DNA of 64,000 nt, taken from Falciphora oryzae. Its lineage: Eukaryota; Ascomycota; Sordariomycetes; Magnaporthales; Magnaporthaceae. A model generated the notes under the pieces. It was not told the DNA's origin. It did no database searches and saw only the letters and a program-made list of their open reading frames with translations. Below are positions 33,957-45,699 of this stretch, one piece after another (the stretch's first letter is position 1; each line of letters begins with the position of its first letter). Where the stretch lies: contig JNVV01000002.1 of assembly GCA_000733355.1 (NCBI GenBank), forward strand, positions 2,267,630-2,331,629. The letters are read 5' to 3'. A program made the translations under genes and the position numbers.

Positions 33957-36922
33957 GATTGCAACTGGACCTGAGAAGGGGTTTGATGATCAAAGGAGTT
34001 GGCAACGCATAGAAATGCGGCCCAGTGAGTTGATGGCGACAGAGGCCTAGTTTTTTTTTAGAGCGGAATTTGGAAGGCTTTCAATGCTGGGGCGCGGATC
34101 GGGCGCCTGTGGTGCGGTGGGTTTTGGTGGTGGGTTTTCTCAGTGACTGCTGCACACAATGGCTCAGGCCAAATGCTTGGGAGCACTGGTGGGTAAGGAA
34201 AAAAAAAGGAAGGGGACGAAAGATCAAAGAGGAACGTTTTTGGCGCGGTTCCTGGGCCAAGTGAGAAATACGTGGGTACCCCGCGCGCAATTGGATATAC
34301 GTGCGTTCTGGGCATGGCATGGGAGAAGGCAGGCACACTGGCCATCCGTGCAAGTGGGTGACAAAATAACAATTACGGGAACCTGGTCAACGTGCTAACC
34401 ACAAGTCGACCAAACCTTCAGCTAGGCACACAAAAAAGACGGAAGTACCTAGGAGGTACATAGGTAGGCAGTCACAGGAGACAGGACTAGATGTAGACGA
34501 AGCAAGTACGAACAGAAGACTCCTAGTATTTTAATTCCATTTTCATGGAAGCGCTTTCGCTGCTGCCCTCTGGCTATTCTACGGGTCCTGTTCCTGGCGG
34601 TAATTCTCCTTTTGTCACGCACTTGCCAGGCGCTCCTTCTGCCAGCCCGCTGGGGTCACACCCTCGCCGCCCACCCGCACCAGGCCGGCTGTCGGTGCCA
34701 CCTCACCAAGAGAAGCTGGACCCTCTCAGTGGCTGACACACCACCCAGGGAAGGAACCCCCCGGTCCCCTCCGAGGTTCTGACTCTCACTCAGCCATGTT
34801 GTGAAGCCTAACCCAAACTGACATTTTGCTTGCTCAGGTTACTTCCTGTTCTTGATGATGTGTGCACTACTGAAGCAGAAACCGGGCATGAGATAAGAAT
34901 AACACGCAGCAGAGGGGGCGGCTGCGGCTACCGTAAAGCGCCGGGGTGTCTGTACCACTTAGCCCAGTCCACATGGGGACGCGGACAAAATGGGCAGGTG
35001 ACTGACTCTACACAGCCATTGATAGTGCTTCCTGTCCTGTCTCTCTCACGCTCCCTGCTCGCCTCCTCTCTCTCCGCGCGCGTTCCGGAAGCTGTTCCAG
35101 GCGCCCAGGCATCCGCGCAATCACCATCGTATCCGCAACTGTCCCCGGCAGTTTCGCTACTGAGCCATCTGCCATCGCACACACCCTCCTTCAGGAGATT
35201 GGCCTAGGCAGGCGACTACATTGCATGGCAACTTGAGAGCTGATGGTTTAATGGAACGGGGCTGCAATTACTGGTCGCGTACCTGCGTGATCGTCCAGTG
35301 TGTGTGGACATTGGCGTTGTAGATGGATAGGTAGGTAGGTAGGTAGGTGCTTTGTGCTGCGGGAACTGGCGTGCGCTGTTCACAAACAAGACCGGGGTCT
35401 TCACGTCATGTTCCCAATTTGCCTCTCAAGCCGTTCCTCCGCGTCCCCGGCACGAGGTAGGTAGGAATTGGCGGAGCGGGATGGGTATGTGGCAGGCAGC
35501 CGACGGAGGCTGAGTGCCAAAAGACCATTCAGGTCAACATCGAAAGCGGCATGCGTCATTCCGACGAATCAGCAGAGCCCACCTTGCGGAGTGCCGCCTC
35601 GGTCCGGAAGAGCGCTGCTGACCTTTCGCATGAGACCTTGGCAGGCGTTTGGGAGGCACGCCTTGTGCGTACGTACGTACCTAGTTCACAGAAGTACAGT
35701 GATTAGGAACCTCTAGGTTTTATGGATTGTCGTGATGTAAAATATGGTCCACGTGGCTTGCGGGGTGCACGCTTGAAGGCTGTCGACATGCCCCGAAAGT
35801 GGGCTCCCTGGACAGTTTTTACATTCTTATTTTCTCTTCTTTTTTTTAAGTCCTTCCATACTTGTCGTCGCAGCTCTGTTCGACACGAGGCGGTGATGCC
35901 AGCCACCGTCAAGCCGGCATGAGTTGTCCGACGACGTACCTGCTATCGAGCATAATCCAGGGACCGTGCAACTATATGCTTCGGTCTCACAGCGCGTTGG
36001 TTTGGCGCGTGCGAGTGCTCACGCACTTTACGGTATCAATCAAGCAAATCAAGTGGGGGCTGGGCAACCTGAACAGTCGGCCAGATCGGACACCGCCTTC
36101 GAACTCAGCTATGCAGTGGCCGAGTCCCTAACTAGAGGCGCCGAGGGACGTTGTAGATGCATTAGTCTAGAGGTTGGGTTGGTCGTGACCAAGGCGTTGG
36201 CGGTCTGGTATCGCCTAATCATCCCTTTGAAGGGGCAATTGGTTATGCCTGGGGTCAAGTGCGGTTTCTTGTCAAACGAGAGCTGCGCCTGCAAATCCTC
36301 GAATACGACGGGTCCCAGATTCGATATTGAGAACCTAAGCGCCAACAGGCTGCATGGGGCCCTAGCTGCCTCTCTGCCTTGCTGCCTTCAATTGTGAACG
36401 AGCTGAGGCAGCCCGTGCACTTATTGGGGCTGGAGCTAGGCTCGCCGCATGGCTGGATGGAGATCTCTTGCCCGCCGCTCGAGTCACCAGCAAACAGCAC
36501 TGTGCAACCCAATCGGGCGCATCGACCATTCTCCCTCATTTCTCTTTTGTGCCATCCGTGCGGTGCAGCACTTTGCACTTTCAAAAGTCAGGCACAACGC
36601 CCAATTGTAGCTGCAATTCTAGCTTGTCGCATCTGCATCTTTCTGCATGTCGCCAGTTCCTTTGTTGATGCGCCCGAAGCGGCCTCTCCTCTCTCGTTAT
36701 TGCCGCCCACATTTCCCATCAGCGGGCACCCAGCAATTCCATCGGCTCTAGCAAGGTCGACAAATTCTCGTGGCCCTCCATCACCGTCGCCCCCACCCCA
36801 CACTCAGCTGCAGCCTCTCCTCGGCCTTGTCCCCCGCCGCATATCACCCAAGCCTAAGGCGGGCAGCCAATAAAGGAAAACCGGGTGCTCTCCGGCCTCC
36901 GTTCTCCTTGTCGTCGCCCGTC
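33957..36922. other. Divergent intergenic region, RING/PHD gene / TRL1
   Basis: Nearly 3 kb without a recognised gene. Contains a (TAGG)5 run (35328-35348), several TACCTAGG-like motifs near 34.45 kb, GTACGTACGTACCTAG near 35.68 kb, and a pyrimidine-rich stretch before TRL1. Frames present (up to 164 codons) overlap each other and lack domains. An open extension of the TRL1 frame reaches back to 36770. Confidence 0.5.
35328..35348. repeat. (TAGG)5 microsatellite
   Basis: Five tandem TAGG tetranucleotides in intergenic DNA; related to the TACCTAGGTA-type motifs elsewhere in the window. Confidence 0.85.
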
Positions 36923-39373
36923 ATGACGGAGGCGAAGCAGGGAGAGATGGCAAATCTCAAGGTGCCGTATGCGGCCCAGGAGCCCGAGGTCATTTCGGAC
37001 CTGGTGCGCGAGATGCAGCAGCGCACTCAGAAAGCGGGGGGTAAGACCTTTCGCATCAAGAAGACGAGCTTCAAGGTGCTCGATTCTCCCACTGGCATCG
37101 CCGTCGACTCGTGGCGGGTACAGGACTGGGACTACAAACGCCCAGACCTGCCCACCTACGCCCGTGGCCTCTTCACCACGCGAAGCCCCAAGGCCGGTCA
37201 CCATGAGATCGCCGTTCGGGGCTATGACAAGTTCTTCAATACTGGCGAGGTGCGCGCCACCGAGTGGGACAACATACGCAAAAACACACAGGGCCCCTAT
37301 GAGTTGACGCTCAAGGAGAACGGCTGCATCATCTTCATCGCCGGTCTCGAGGACGACACCCTGCTGGTCTGCTCCAAGCACTCCACCGGCCCCCGCAGCG
37401 ACACCCTCAGCCACGCTGTTGCCGGCGAGCGTTTGATCAAGAAGCAGCTCGACAAGATCGGCAAGACCACTCAGGACCTGGCCAGGGAGCTGAGGGCCCG
37501 CAATGTCACCGCTATCGCCGAGCTATGCGACGACAGCTTCGAGGAGCACATCCTCGCCTACGGCCCAGACAAGGCCGGCCTCTATCTGCACGGAATCAAC
37601 CTCAACCAGCCCTACTTCAGGACCTATCCCAGCGCCCTAGTCCAGTCCTTTGCCAATGACTGGGGTTTCAAGCAGGTCGGGCTGCTCACGTTCAAGGACG
37701 TCGATACGGCCAAGGCGTTCCTAGAGAACGTCGCCGAGACGGGCGCCTACGACGGCCGCGATGTCGAGGGGTTTGTTATCCGGTGCGGGAAGTCTGACAA
37801 CCCGGCCAAGGAACCGTACGAAGATTGGTTTTTCAAGTACAAGTTCGAGGAGCCGTACTTGATGTACCGGCAGTGGCGCGAGTGCACAAAGGCCCTGATC
37901 GCGTCCAAGACGCCCAAGTACAAGAAGCACAAGAAGATCACCGAGGAGTACCTGTTTTTTGCGCGCAGACGCCTGGCTTCCGACCCAAACCTAGCCAAGG
38001 CCTACCAACACAATCACGGCATCATCGCGCTGCGAGACGAGTTTCTGAAGTTCAAGAACCTCAAAGGCTCAGACGCCGCCAACCTTGAGACCCAGTTCGG
38101 AGGCGGGGCAAACACCGAGGTCACTGAAGATGTCATACTCGTGCCCATCGCCACCATCGGTTGCGGCAAGACGACGATAGCCGTTGCCTTGTCCCACCTG
38201 CTCGACTTTGGACATGTGCAGAATGACAATATCCAGGGCAAGGGTCGCCCGCCCAGGTTCACGAAGTGGGTTCTAGACGAGCTCAAGGAACACCGCGCCG
38301 TGGTCGCGGACCGCAATAACGCCCAGCGTCACGAGCGGAAGCAGATTTTGACCGACGTCAAGCTGCAGCACTCCAGCGCGGTGATGGTGGCCCTCAACTT
38401 TGTGCATGACGACGTGGACGAGGTTCGCAGGGTCACGCAGGAGCGCGTCTTTGCGCGCGGCGACAATCACCAGACCATCCAAGCCACCTCGGACAGGGCA
38501 AAGGCGGTTGGCATAATGGAGGGCTTCATCGGGCGCTTCGAGCCCTGCGACCCGATGGCGGCACCGGACCTCGGATTCGACGCCATTATAGACCTAGACC
38601 CAGCCGCCGGCAGTCGGGCAAACCTGGAGACTGTCATCAGGGAGCTGCACACCCTCTACCCGAACCTGGTCACTGAGGTTCCGAGTGCCGAGGAGATGGA
38701 CACCGCCATCGCCGCCGCCATGGGCGAGTACCAACCCGAGCTGCGACACACTATCTCCAACAGGGGACCTAAGAAAAACAAGACGCAGACTCAGCCACCA
38801 CCGCCACAGCCGGGAAAGAAGAAGATGAAGATCGAGTACATCTCGGTCAGTGTGCCGGCTCAGGATGTGTTGAACGCGCTGGAGAAGGCCTTCAAGGGCA
38901 CAACGCCAGAGCAATCGAGGATGTACAAGCTGCTGGAGCAGACGCGCCGGATCCAGCCGCAGTTTCATGTCACTCTGATTCACAGGGCCAGCTCGGGCGA
39001 GCGGCCGGAGCTGTGGGATCGGTACTCGAAGATGCACACCGAGGCTGAGATGGCGAACCCGTCGATCCAGTATCCAGCCATGCCAGAGATGGGCCAATGC
39101 GATGTGCAGCTCGAGCGTGTCGTGTTTGACGATCGCATCATGTCCATCGTCGTGCGGCTGGTAGACCCCGAGGGCGGCGAGGGATGGGATTGCTTCAACA
39201 AGGTGCCGCATATCACGGTCGGCACCAGGGACCTGTCGGTCAAGCCCAAGGAGAGCAATGAGTTGCTGGCTCGTTGGCTCACCGAGAGCACCGATGGCGG
39301 CAAGATCGACCAGGTCCCCTTCGAGGGCCGGCCTATCCTCAAGGGGACGGTGAAGGCAGTGCTCTCCAGATAG
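36923..39373 (+). CDS. Fungal tRNA ligase Trl1, 816 aa
   Basis: Single exon. Trl1 joins tRNA halves after intron removal and splices HAC1-type mRNA in the unfolded protein response. All three modules are visible: an adenylyltransferase/ligase domain with the nucleotidyl motif KENGCI (K131); a polynucleotide kinase with P-loop IGCGKTT (K416); and a cyclic phosphodiesterase of the 2H type with HVTLIH (H682) and PHITVGT (H763). Length matches yeast Trl1 (827). The frame is open back to an ATG at 36770, but that extension is Ser/Pro/Arg-rich and unlike the family, so I use the ATG at 36923 (MTEAKQGEMANL). The two tRNA-Asn genes with introns further along are examples of its substrates. Confidence 0.95.
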   Translation: MTEAKQGEMANLKVPYAAQEPEVISDLVREMQQRTQKAGGKTFRIKKTSFKVLDSPTGIAVDSWRVQDWDYKRPDLPTYARGLFTTRSPKAGHHEIAVRGYDKFFNTGEVRATEWDNIRKNTQGPYELTLKENGCIIFIAGLEDDTLLVCSKHSTGPRSDTLSHAVAGERLIKKQLDKIGKTTQDLARELRARNVTAIAELCDDSFEEHILAYGPDKAGLYLHGINLNQPYFRTYPSALVQSFANDWGFKQVGLLTFKDVDTAKAFLENVAETGAYDGRDVEGFVIRCGKSDNPAKEPYEDWFFKYKFEEPYLMYRQWRECTKALIASKTPKYKKHKKITEEYLFFARRRLASDPNLAKAYQHNHGIIALRDEFLKFKNLKGSDAANLETQFGGGANTEVTEDVILVPIATIGCGKTTIAVALSHLLDFGHVQNDNIQGKGRPPRFTKWVLDELKEHRAVVADRNNAQRHERKQILTDVKLQHSSAVMVALNFVHDDVDEVRRVTQERVFARGDNHQTIQATSDRAKAVGIMEGFIGRFEPCDPMAAPDLGFDAIIDLDPAAGSRANLETVIRELHTLYPNLVTEVPSAEEMDTAIAAAMGEYQPELRHTISNRGPKKNKTQTQPPPPQPGKKKMKIEYISVSVPAQDVLNALEKAFKGTTPEQSRMYKLLEQTRRIQPQFHVTLIHRASSGERPELWDRYSKMHTEAEMANPSIQYPAMPEMGQCDVQLERVVFDDRIMSIVVRLVDPEGGEGWDCFNKVPHITVGTRDLSVKPKESNELLARWLTESTDGGKIDQVPFEGRPILKGTVKAVLSR

Positions 39374-40550
39374 GACGCTGTCGAGGGCCCGACCTCATCG
39401 TTGTCCTGTGGGGAGAAAGGGTTGGCGCCCAAGGGCAACTCTGAACAGAATGGCGGGTCGGCACAATTGAATCCTCGAAGATGCCGCGAGCTTGCGCCTC
39501 AGGGCTACCGGGTGGACCGTGAAGCTCTTGGAAACTGTGGTCGTGGTGGCCGAGGGGATGCTGGTGGCCGTGGGGGTCGGAGAGGTCAGGGACATCGGGA
39601 GGACTGTGGTGGGCGTGGTGATTATGATGGCCGCGATGGGCACGGACGCCATGACCGCCGTGGCAGCCGTGATCGTCGCGGAAGCCGTGGAGATCAGGGA
39701 TACCGGGTGAACCGTGGTGACCGTGAGGAGGATCGTGATCGTCGTGGAGACCATACATATCAAGAGAACCGTGATTATCGGGGAGGAGATCGAGGTCGTG
39801 GTGGGTGGGGAGGCCGGATGGGCCGAGGAGGCTCCGGAGATTATTCACGACACGGAGATCGCCACGGTGACCGGTCCCGTACTGCCCGACGTTAGCCTTG
39901 GTGGCTTTCATGGTCAACGGACTTTCTCTGGGGGGAACGTATATATTAGTTGGCTTTTTTTCCTCTTTTGGGCCCTGGTGTTAGGAGAATGGAAAAGGAT
40001 GCGCATGTATAGCACGTGGCGGCTACAGATACCAAGTTAAGCTTAATACCTTTGGGTTTTCTCAGCCGCACCCATCTCTTTCAGTGACTTCAAACGCGTA
40101 GACTGTAGATCTCATTTAGGCCACGAACGATCAGTTTAAACACCAAAAAGGATGTGGTCGGGTTCCCGCTCCAGAAGCCCGTGGCCTAACGGCATCTCAT
40201 GTGATTAGCTCTCAGCGGCTCGCCAAACTGTAGTGCTCCGTTACCCGGGCCTCCGTGTCACAGCCCGGCCCGGGTGGAGAGTTCTCGGGAGGTGGAGACA
40301 TTCGACAGCAGGGTGGCCGTCCCACGGGTTAGGGTTGACGCAGGGGCGGCCTGTGCGCACTCGATCTTCCAGGGGCCGTGATGGCGTCCAAAATTTTGGC
40401 TTCACGTCAGTGGCAGGACCGAAACCACCACCAAGGGGTGAGGACCAGATATTCACCCCCACTTCAAGTAGGCCGCCCTTCGCACCGTTGCGCTGTGGGA
40501 GTTGAGGCTCTGGACAAACCAATTGACGCGGGCTTTTTACTCGCTTCAGG
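39374..40550. other. Intergenic region TRL1 / uL10m
   Basis: Apart from the low-complexity array (separate entry) I see only the leader of the uL10m gene. No further gene recognised. Confidence 0.5.
39430..39900. repeat. Low-complexity CGTGG/GATCG array past TRL1
   Basis: About 470 bases of degenerate GTGG, CGTGA and GATC words leave long frames open on both strands. The plus frame 39401-39895 encodes Arg/Gly/Asp-rich sequence with RGG boxes (RGGDRGRGGWGG). The minus frame 39339-39917 encodes His/Asp/Gly/Pro-rich sequence. Whether either is translated cannot be decided here. The plus frame could be an RNA-binding RGG protein or the end of a gene whose other exons I do not recognise. Confidence 0.5.
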
Positions 40551-41612
40551 ATGCCGCCACGGCTTCAGTGCCCAAAGGCTGCGGCTTCCCTCATACAACA
40601 GTCGCAACATTCGATACGATCCCAGCGACGCCTCGTCCCCGTCCTCGGCGCAATCGCTTCAGCCCCTTCAGACCTGGCCGCTCCAGCAAGGAGAAGATAT
40701 GCCACCGCCGCCCCATTGCGCAGGGTAGCGGGGCTGCAGCTGCCAGCCGACTACGTGCCTCCAACACAGCCTCCGAGCGCCCGCCGTCCTGATACCCGCA
40801 AATCCCAGCTACTCCGCGCATACACGGCGCTGCTCAGGTCGACGCCCCTCACGCTCGTCTTCCAGCACAACAACCTCACCTCACAAGAATGGGCCGCCGT
40901 CCGCCGTGAGCTGAGGATGGCGCTGTCCAACGTCCCCGCCCCGCCAGCCGTTGCGGGCGGTCCCGCCCCCACCGACATCACGGAGCACATCAAGCTGCAG
41001 GTGATCAGGACACGCATCTTCGACCAGGCCCTGAAGATTGTCGAGTTCTTCAAGGAGCCGGTCTCGGGCACTGCGACCGAGGCAGCGCTTAAGGGCGGGT
41101 ACACGCACGATCTTTCGATGGCTGTGTACAAGCAAGTCTCGGCCGTCGACGTGGACAACCTTCCCGCAGACTCCATGTACGGCCAGATCGGGCCCCTGCT
41201 CGTGGGCCCCGTGGCGCTCCTGACGTTCCCGGCCGTGTCGCCCGCGCACCTGGCCGCGGCGCTGTCCATCCTGGCCCCCAGCCCGCCGGCGTTCCCCGCG
41301 CCGATGCGCAAGAAGAGCCCCGGCTACTACGACCTGACGACGCAGAGCGCGCTCCACAAGCTGCTCCTGGTGGGCGGCCGCGTCGAGGGCCGCGTCTTCG
41401 ACAACGACGGCATCAGGTGGGTCGGCGGCATCGACGGGGGCCGCGACGGGCTGCGCGCCCAGCTGGTGCACATGCTCCAGAGCGCCGGCCTCGGCCTCAC
41501 CTCGGCGCTCGAGGGCACCGGCAAGAGCGTCTGGCTTGCCCTGGAGGGCAGGAGGACCATGCTGGAGGACGAAGCCAAGGGCCCGGAGGAGGTCAAGAAG
41601 GAGGGCGAGTAG
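40551..41612 (+). CDS. Mitochondrial ribosomal protein uL10m, 353 aa
   Basis: Single exon. uL10m (yeast Mrpl11) forms the base of the L7/L12 stalk that recruits translation factors to the mitochondrial ribosome. The first 55 residues are Arg/Ser/Gln/Ala-rich with [12 protein letters not shown], a good presequence and cleavage context. The L10 fold follows with [35 protein letters not shown], and later [13 protein letters not shown] and [15 protein letters not shown]. The C-terminal part [14 protein letters not shown] corresponds to the helix of fungal Mrpl11. A Lys/Glu-rich tail closes the protein. Followed on the same strand by two further genes, with ordinary spacing and no sign of joint transcription. 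Confidence 0.9.
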   Translation: MPPRLQCPKAAASLIQQSQHSIRSQRRLVPVLGAIASAPSDLAAPARRRYATAAPLRRVAGLQLPADYVPPTQPPSARRPDTRKSQLLRAYTALLRSTPLTLVFQHNNLTSQEWAAVRRELRMALSNVPAPPAVAGGPAPTDITEHIKLQVIRTRIFDQALKIVEFFKEPVSGTATEAALKGGYTHDLSMAVYKQVSAVDVDNLPADSMYGQIGPLLVGPVALLTFPAVSPAHLAAALSILAPSPPAFPAPMRKKSPGYYDLTTQSALHKLLLVGGRVEGRVFDNDGIRWVGGIDGGRDGLRAQLVHMLQSAGLGLTSALEGTGKSVWLALEGRRTMLEDEAKGPEEVKKEGE

Positions 41613-42464
41613 CAGAGCTGATTGCTGTATGATATCTGTGGCTCTATCTAGCTTGCTATCCATGTACTTGGGTACCGACCTCTGTGTACCTTCCGGATCC
41701 AGCCAAAAGCTCGGTTGTATTACTCTTTGGTGTGCATGATTGGTTTTGCATTATTTGTGCAAACCCCCCGGGAAATAGGTATAGACAAGGTTCCGACATA
41801 TATGTGCTCAAGGGAAACATATGTCTAGGTACCTGTTGAAGAACCTAGATCTCCGGATGGACGGCGGGATCAAGGCTCGAGTTGGGTTGGGATACGCATG
41901 ATCGAGGGATGGACTGGCTGCGTACGGTTCCTGATTTGGAATCTGGGGAGCCCCTGCGCTAATGGATTGGGTGGAGCAGGGACCCTGCAACGGCATGTGC
42001 CGTGACCTGAATTGGTGGGTGGATTGGGACTGGACGTGCACAGCGCCAGCGGCTCCGCCCATCTGCCTAAGATCGAGGGTGTGCCACAATTCACCCCAAC
42101 CGAATGACGACTGTGCCTCGTCTCTGCCTCGTGCTCGCCTATCAAGCTTGCGCGTCACCTGCCAATCCAGCCGCCTGCTGAGCCGGGCCTCATCGGCAAC
42201 ATTCTGCAGCAATCCCCCGAGTCTCTCGGGTCACGGCGACAAATCTGTCAGACCTCGCAGCAGCCCGCAAGCCCGAACCCTTTCCATCCCTGAGGCGATC
42301 GCCAGCTGGAGAACAGACGCCCATCGCCCCCTGTGGCTTGGGCAGCCCGATCCATTCCCGCGACGCGACAAGGGACCATCGCCAGCCGATCTCCATATTG
42401 GGGCAGATAGCAAGCGCTCCGATCTATCCAATCGACAACCATCCCCTCGTCGATACCGTCCACC
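41613..42464. other. Intergenic region
   Basis: 3' region of uL10m and probable 5' leader of the Tic20-like gene, with a CTAGGTACCTG motif near 41.83 kb. No gene seen. Confidence 0.5.
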
Positions 42465-43226
42465 ATGGACTTCGCGCCTTACCAGTCCTCCCCGCCGGAG
42501 AACGCGCGGTCGCCGGTCGACTCGCCGCGCACGTCGCTAGAGAGGAGGCCGTGGTCGCCCCTGCGGGCAGGCAGCGGCCCCGGGGCTAACAGCACCAACG
42601 CCTACAACTACAACCAGCGCAACGACAGCGCCGCCTCGCCGCCGCCTCTACAGCACCCCCAGCCCCAGCGGCAATGGTCCGGTGGCATCCCGAGCCCGAG
42701 CTACTACCAGCAGGCCATGGGTGGCCAGGGCGGGGCGGGGCAAGACGGCTACTTTGCCGGCAGCAGCGGCGTCGGCCTGAGTGCAGGGCCCTGGGGCGAC
42801 CGCGAGGGCGCCATGAGCGAGTTCGACACCAGCCTCGGTATACGGCTCGACTACGAGGCGTGCCTCGCGTACCTGGCCTTCCCGCCGCTGGGCGCCATCC
42901 TGCTGCTCATCCTCGAGCGCAAGAGCGACTACGTCCGGTTCCACGCGTGGCAGTCGAGCCTGCTCTTCACCGTCGTCTTCATCGTCCACCTCGTCTTCTC
43001 CTGGTCCCGCTTCCTGAGCTGGCTGTTCTTCATCGGGGACCTCACCTTGATAGCCTTCCTCACGCTCAAGGCGTACCGCGACGCAGACACTCTTGACAGG
43101 TATGTTTGACGCAGACCAGGGAACCCCTACCATATGTTGCTTGGTTTTTGTGATGCTAACCTCAGTAACAGGTTCGAGGTCCCAATATTCGGCCCTCTGG
43201 CCAGCAGGATCCTGGACGATGAGTAA
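42465..43226 (+). CDS. Tic20/DUF4870-like small membrane protein, 229 aa
   Basis: Two exons, 42465-43099 and 43172-43226. The first 120 residues are Pro/Gln/Ser/Gly-rich and disordered. The membrane part follows: RLDYEACLAYLAFPPLGAI (about 128-145, TM1 to 150), ERKSDYVRFHAWQSSLLF (151-168, then TM2), and a third hydrophobic stretch around 183-203. The YVRFHAWQS loop between the first two membrane segments is the mark of the DUF4870/UPF0132 group related to plastid Tic20. The short last exon gives FEVPIFGPLASRILDDE, also conserved in fungal members as I remember. Function is unknown for fungi. Confidence 0.8.
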
Positions 43227-44029
43227 ATGGCGTTGGTATGGTGGCGGGACGGAGGGAAATGGCGTTCTATCGGGTTGCATTCTCTTTTTTCTTTTTTCTT
43301 TATCTCCTTAAGTCTTTTCACCTTGTTGTCCGTCTACTCTCGTTTTACAGGAGGTTTCTTAGATTTCAGTCATTCTCACCATTGGGGACATTATTGCTGT
43401 TCGTTTATGTACCGCTTTGCACGCACGTCCATCTTGAGCTTCAGTCGACATTGGCATCATGTAGCATTTATCGCGCTGCTTTTTCAATCATTTGCCAGGC
43501 CCAGTTGCCTCCAGGAAATACAACTTCATCGTTCAATCATGAGTTTCCACAGTCAAGACTCCGTACATAGTTTTTCTCGCGATGTCTCTAGATGCGCGAA
43601 TGAATTCCTAGGTCCAGCCTTGAGAGGCTTCAAACGAGCAGAATCATGCTTGTTTGTTTCAACACCAGGAGCTTGCGCCACAGTTGGGGTTGTCCCCACA
43701 GCCACACAGTGCACAGAGAATCAGCCACTCCCCACTCAGGCTGGAGCTGGATTACGCGCCTCGCCTGCCTTGCAGCTCGGTCTAGCTAACTCTAGGTGGA
43801 ATTAGCACGAGCCTTGAGGCGAACGGAAACCCGGTCGGCGTCCACCTCGAATTGCATTTCTCATCAGCAGCTACTACAGCACACCGAAGTGGTCTTTCGC
43901 CCTTCATCTGCCGACCGCGCGACCGACGGTATCGAGAAATTCCCGCCTGGCGCATTAATATCTAGCTGCTCGCCCTCAAAACTCCGCCCGCTCTTCCGCC
44001 ACCGCACCCCTCCCCACGTTTCGCCCAGC
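43227..44029. other. Intergenic region Tic20-like gene / RPT5
   Basis: 3' region with T-rich runs, then a normal promoter-sized gap before RPT5. No gene seen; a 192-codon frame starting at 43227 is Phe/Ser/His-rich and domain-free. Confidence 0.5.
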
Positions 44030-45699
44030 ATGTCGACCCTGGAAGATCTCGAGGGCCTCGGCCGCCGGGAGGACGACAAAGACGACAAGAAGGACAAGAA
44101 GGATGGCAGCGACAAGAAGAAGGCTGGAGATGGCGACGCCGACATGAAGGACGCCGAGCCGGAGGAGGACGACGTCCTGGACGAGGAGATCCTGAGCCTG
44201 AGCACGCAGGACATCCTGACCCGCAAACGGTTGCTCGAGAACGACTCAAGGATCATGAAGAGCGAGTACCAGCGCCTGTCGCACGAGAGAAGTACTATGA
44301 ACGAGAAAATCCGGGACAACCTCGAGAAGATCGCCAACAACCGGTAAGCGTTGGCATGCTCCCGCCTCTGCCCTGCGTGATGTTCGAGAGGCCCGCAGTT
44401 GCTAACGGGCGCCGTCCATCTGTCCAGCCAACTGCCTTACCTAGTCGGCAATGTTGTCGAGCTCCTCGATCTTGACCCCACAGCAGAGTCGTCGGAGGAG
44501 GGCGCAAACATCGACTTGGATGCCACGAGAGTGGGCAAGTCGGCCGTCATCAAGACATCGACGAGGCAGACCATCTTCCTGCCACTGATCGGCCTTGTCG
44601 ACCCGGCCACCCTCAAGCCAGGCGATCTTATCGGGGTCAACAAGGACTCGTATCTGATTCTCGACACCCTACCCGCCGAGTACGACAGCCGAGTCAAGGC
44701 CATGGAGGTGGATGAGAAGCCCACGGAGAAGTACAGTGACGTGGGTGGGTTGGACAAGCAAATAGAGGAGTTGGTCGAGGCTATTGTCTGGCCGATGAAG
44801 GAGGCGGAGCGTTTCAAGAAGATCGGCATCAAGGCGCCAAAGGGTGAGTTGTCCTTCCGCGGATGGCATCTCGACACAACGTCCAAAAGCGGCCTGCTGC
44901 CATAAAGGCTCTTCCCCAGCCACTAACTGCCTGTTCTCGGATAGGTGCTCTGATGTACGGTCCCCCTGGAACGGGCAAGACCCTACTGGCTCGCGCATGC
45001 GCCGCACAAACCGACGCGACGTTCCTCAAACTTGCCGGTCCACAGCTGGTCCAGATGTTTATTGGAGACGGCGCCAAGCTTGTTCGCGACTGCTTCGCAC
45101 TTGCCAAAGAGAAGGCCCCATCTATCATCTTTATCGACGAGCTGGACGCCGTGGGCACGAAGCGGTTCGACAGCGAGAAGTCCGGCGACCGTGAGGTGCA
45201 GCGGACCATGCTGGAGCTGCTGAACCAACTGGACGGATTCGCGTCGGACGACCGTATCAAGGTTCTTGCGGCAACGAACCGTATCGATGTGCTGGATCCT
45301 GCCCTGCTTCGTTCGGGGCGTCTGGACCGCAAGATCGAGTTCCCGCTGCCTAATGAGGAGGCGCGGGCGCAGATTCTGAAGATCCACAGTCGCAAGATGC
45401 GCTTCGACCCCAGCGTCAACTGGGGCGAGCTCGCGCGCAGCACGGACGAGTTTGGCGGTGCCATGCTCAAGGCCGTCTGCGTCGAGGCTGGCATGATTGC
45501 CCTCCGGATGGGCAAGAACAAGATCAGCCACGAGCACTACGTCGACGCCATCGCCGAGGTCCAGGCGAAGAAGAAAGATGTAAGTTGTCATCTCTGCCCC
45601 TGCTTTTCGCGCGCAACGTCTTGCTTGTCTGTACTCGTTTTTTCGCTCTTGGCATCACGCACTGACGCACGCTTACAGACTGTCAACTTCTACGCCTAA
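44030..45699 (+). CDS. 26S proteasome regulatory ATPase Rpt5, 461 aa
   Basis: Four exons, 44030-44343, 44428-44843, 44945-45579 and 45679-45699. Rpt5 is one of the six AAA ATPases that unfold substrates and open the 20S gate. Visible: an acidic/Lys-rich N-terminus (about 1-50); a coiled coil (about 60-105); the OB fold with [15 protein letters not shown]; Walker A GPPGTGKT (K255); Walker [10 protein letters not shown] (D308, E309); and the second region of homology ending [13 protein letters not shown]. The 21-base last exon encodes only TVNFYA plus stop and so carries the whole HbYX gate-opening motif (FYA). The NVVELL segment and HbYX tail identify Rpt5 rather than Rpt1, 2, 3, 4 or 6. Confidence 0.97.

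Noticed and set aside
40160..40270. Possible tRNA (GGCCTAACGGCAT resembles an A-box)
   Set aside because: No B-box at the right distance and no cloverleaf could be drawn.
42240..42465. Upstream extension of the Tic20-like gene
   Set aside because: Frames before the ATG at 42465 are not continuous with the conserved product and look like a leader.
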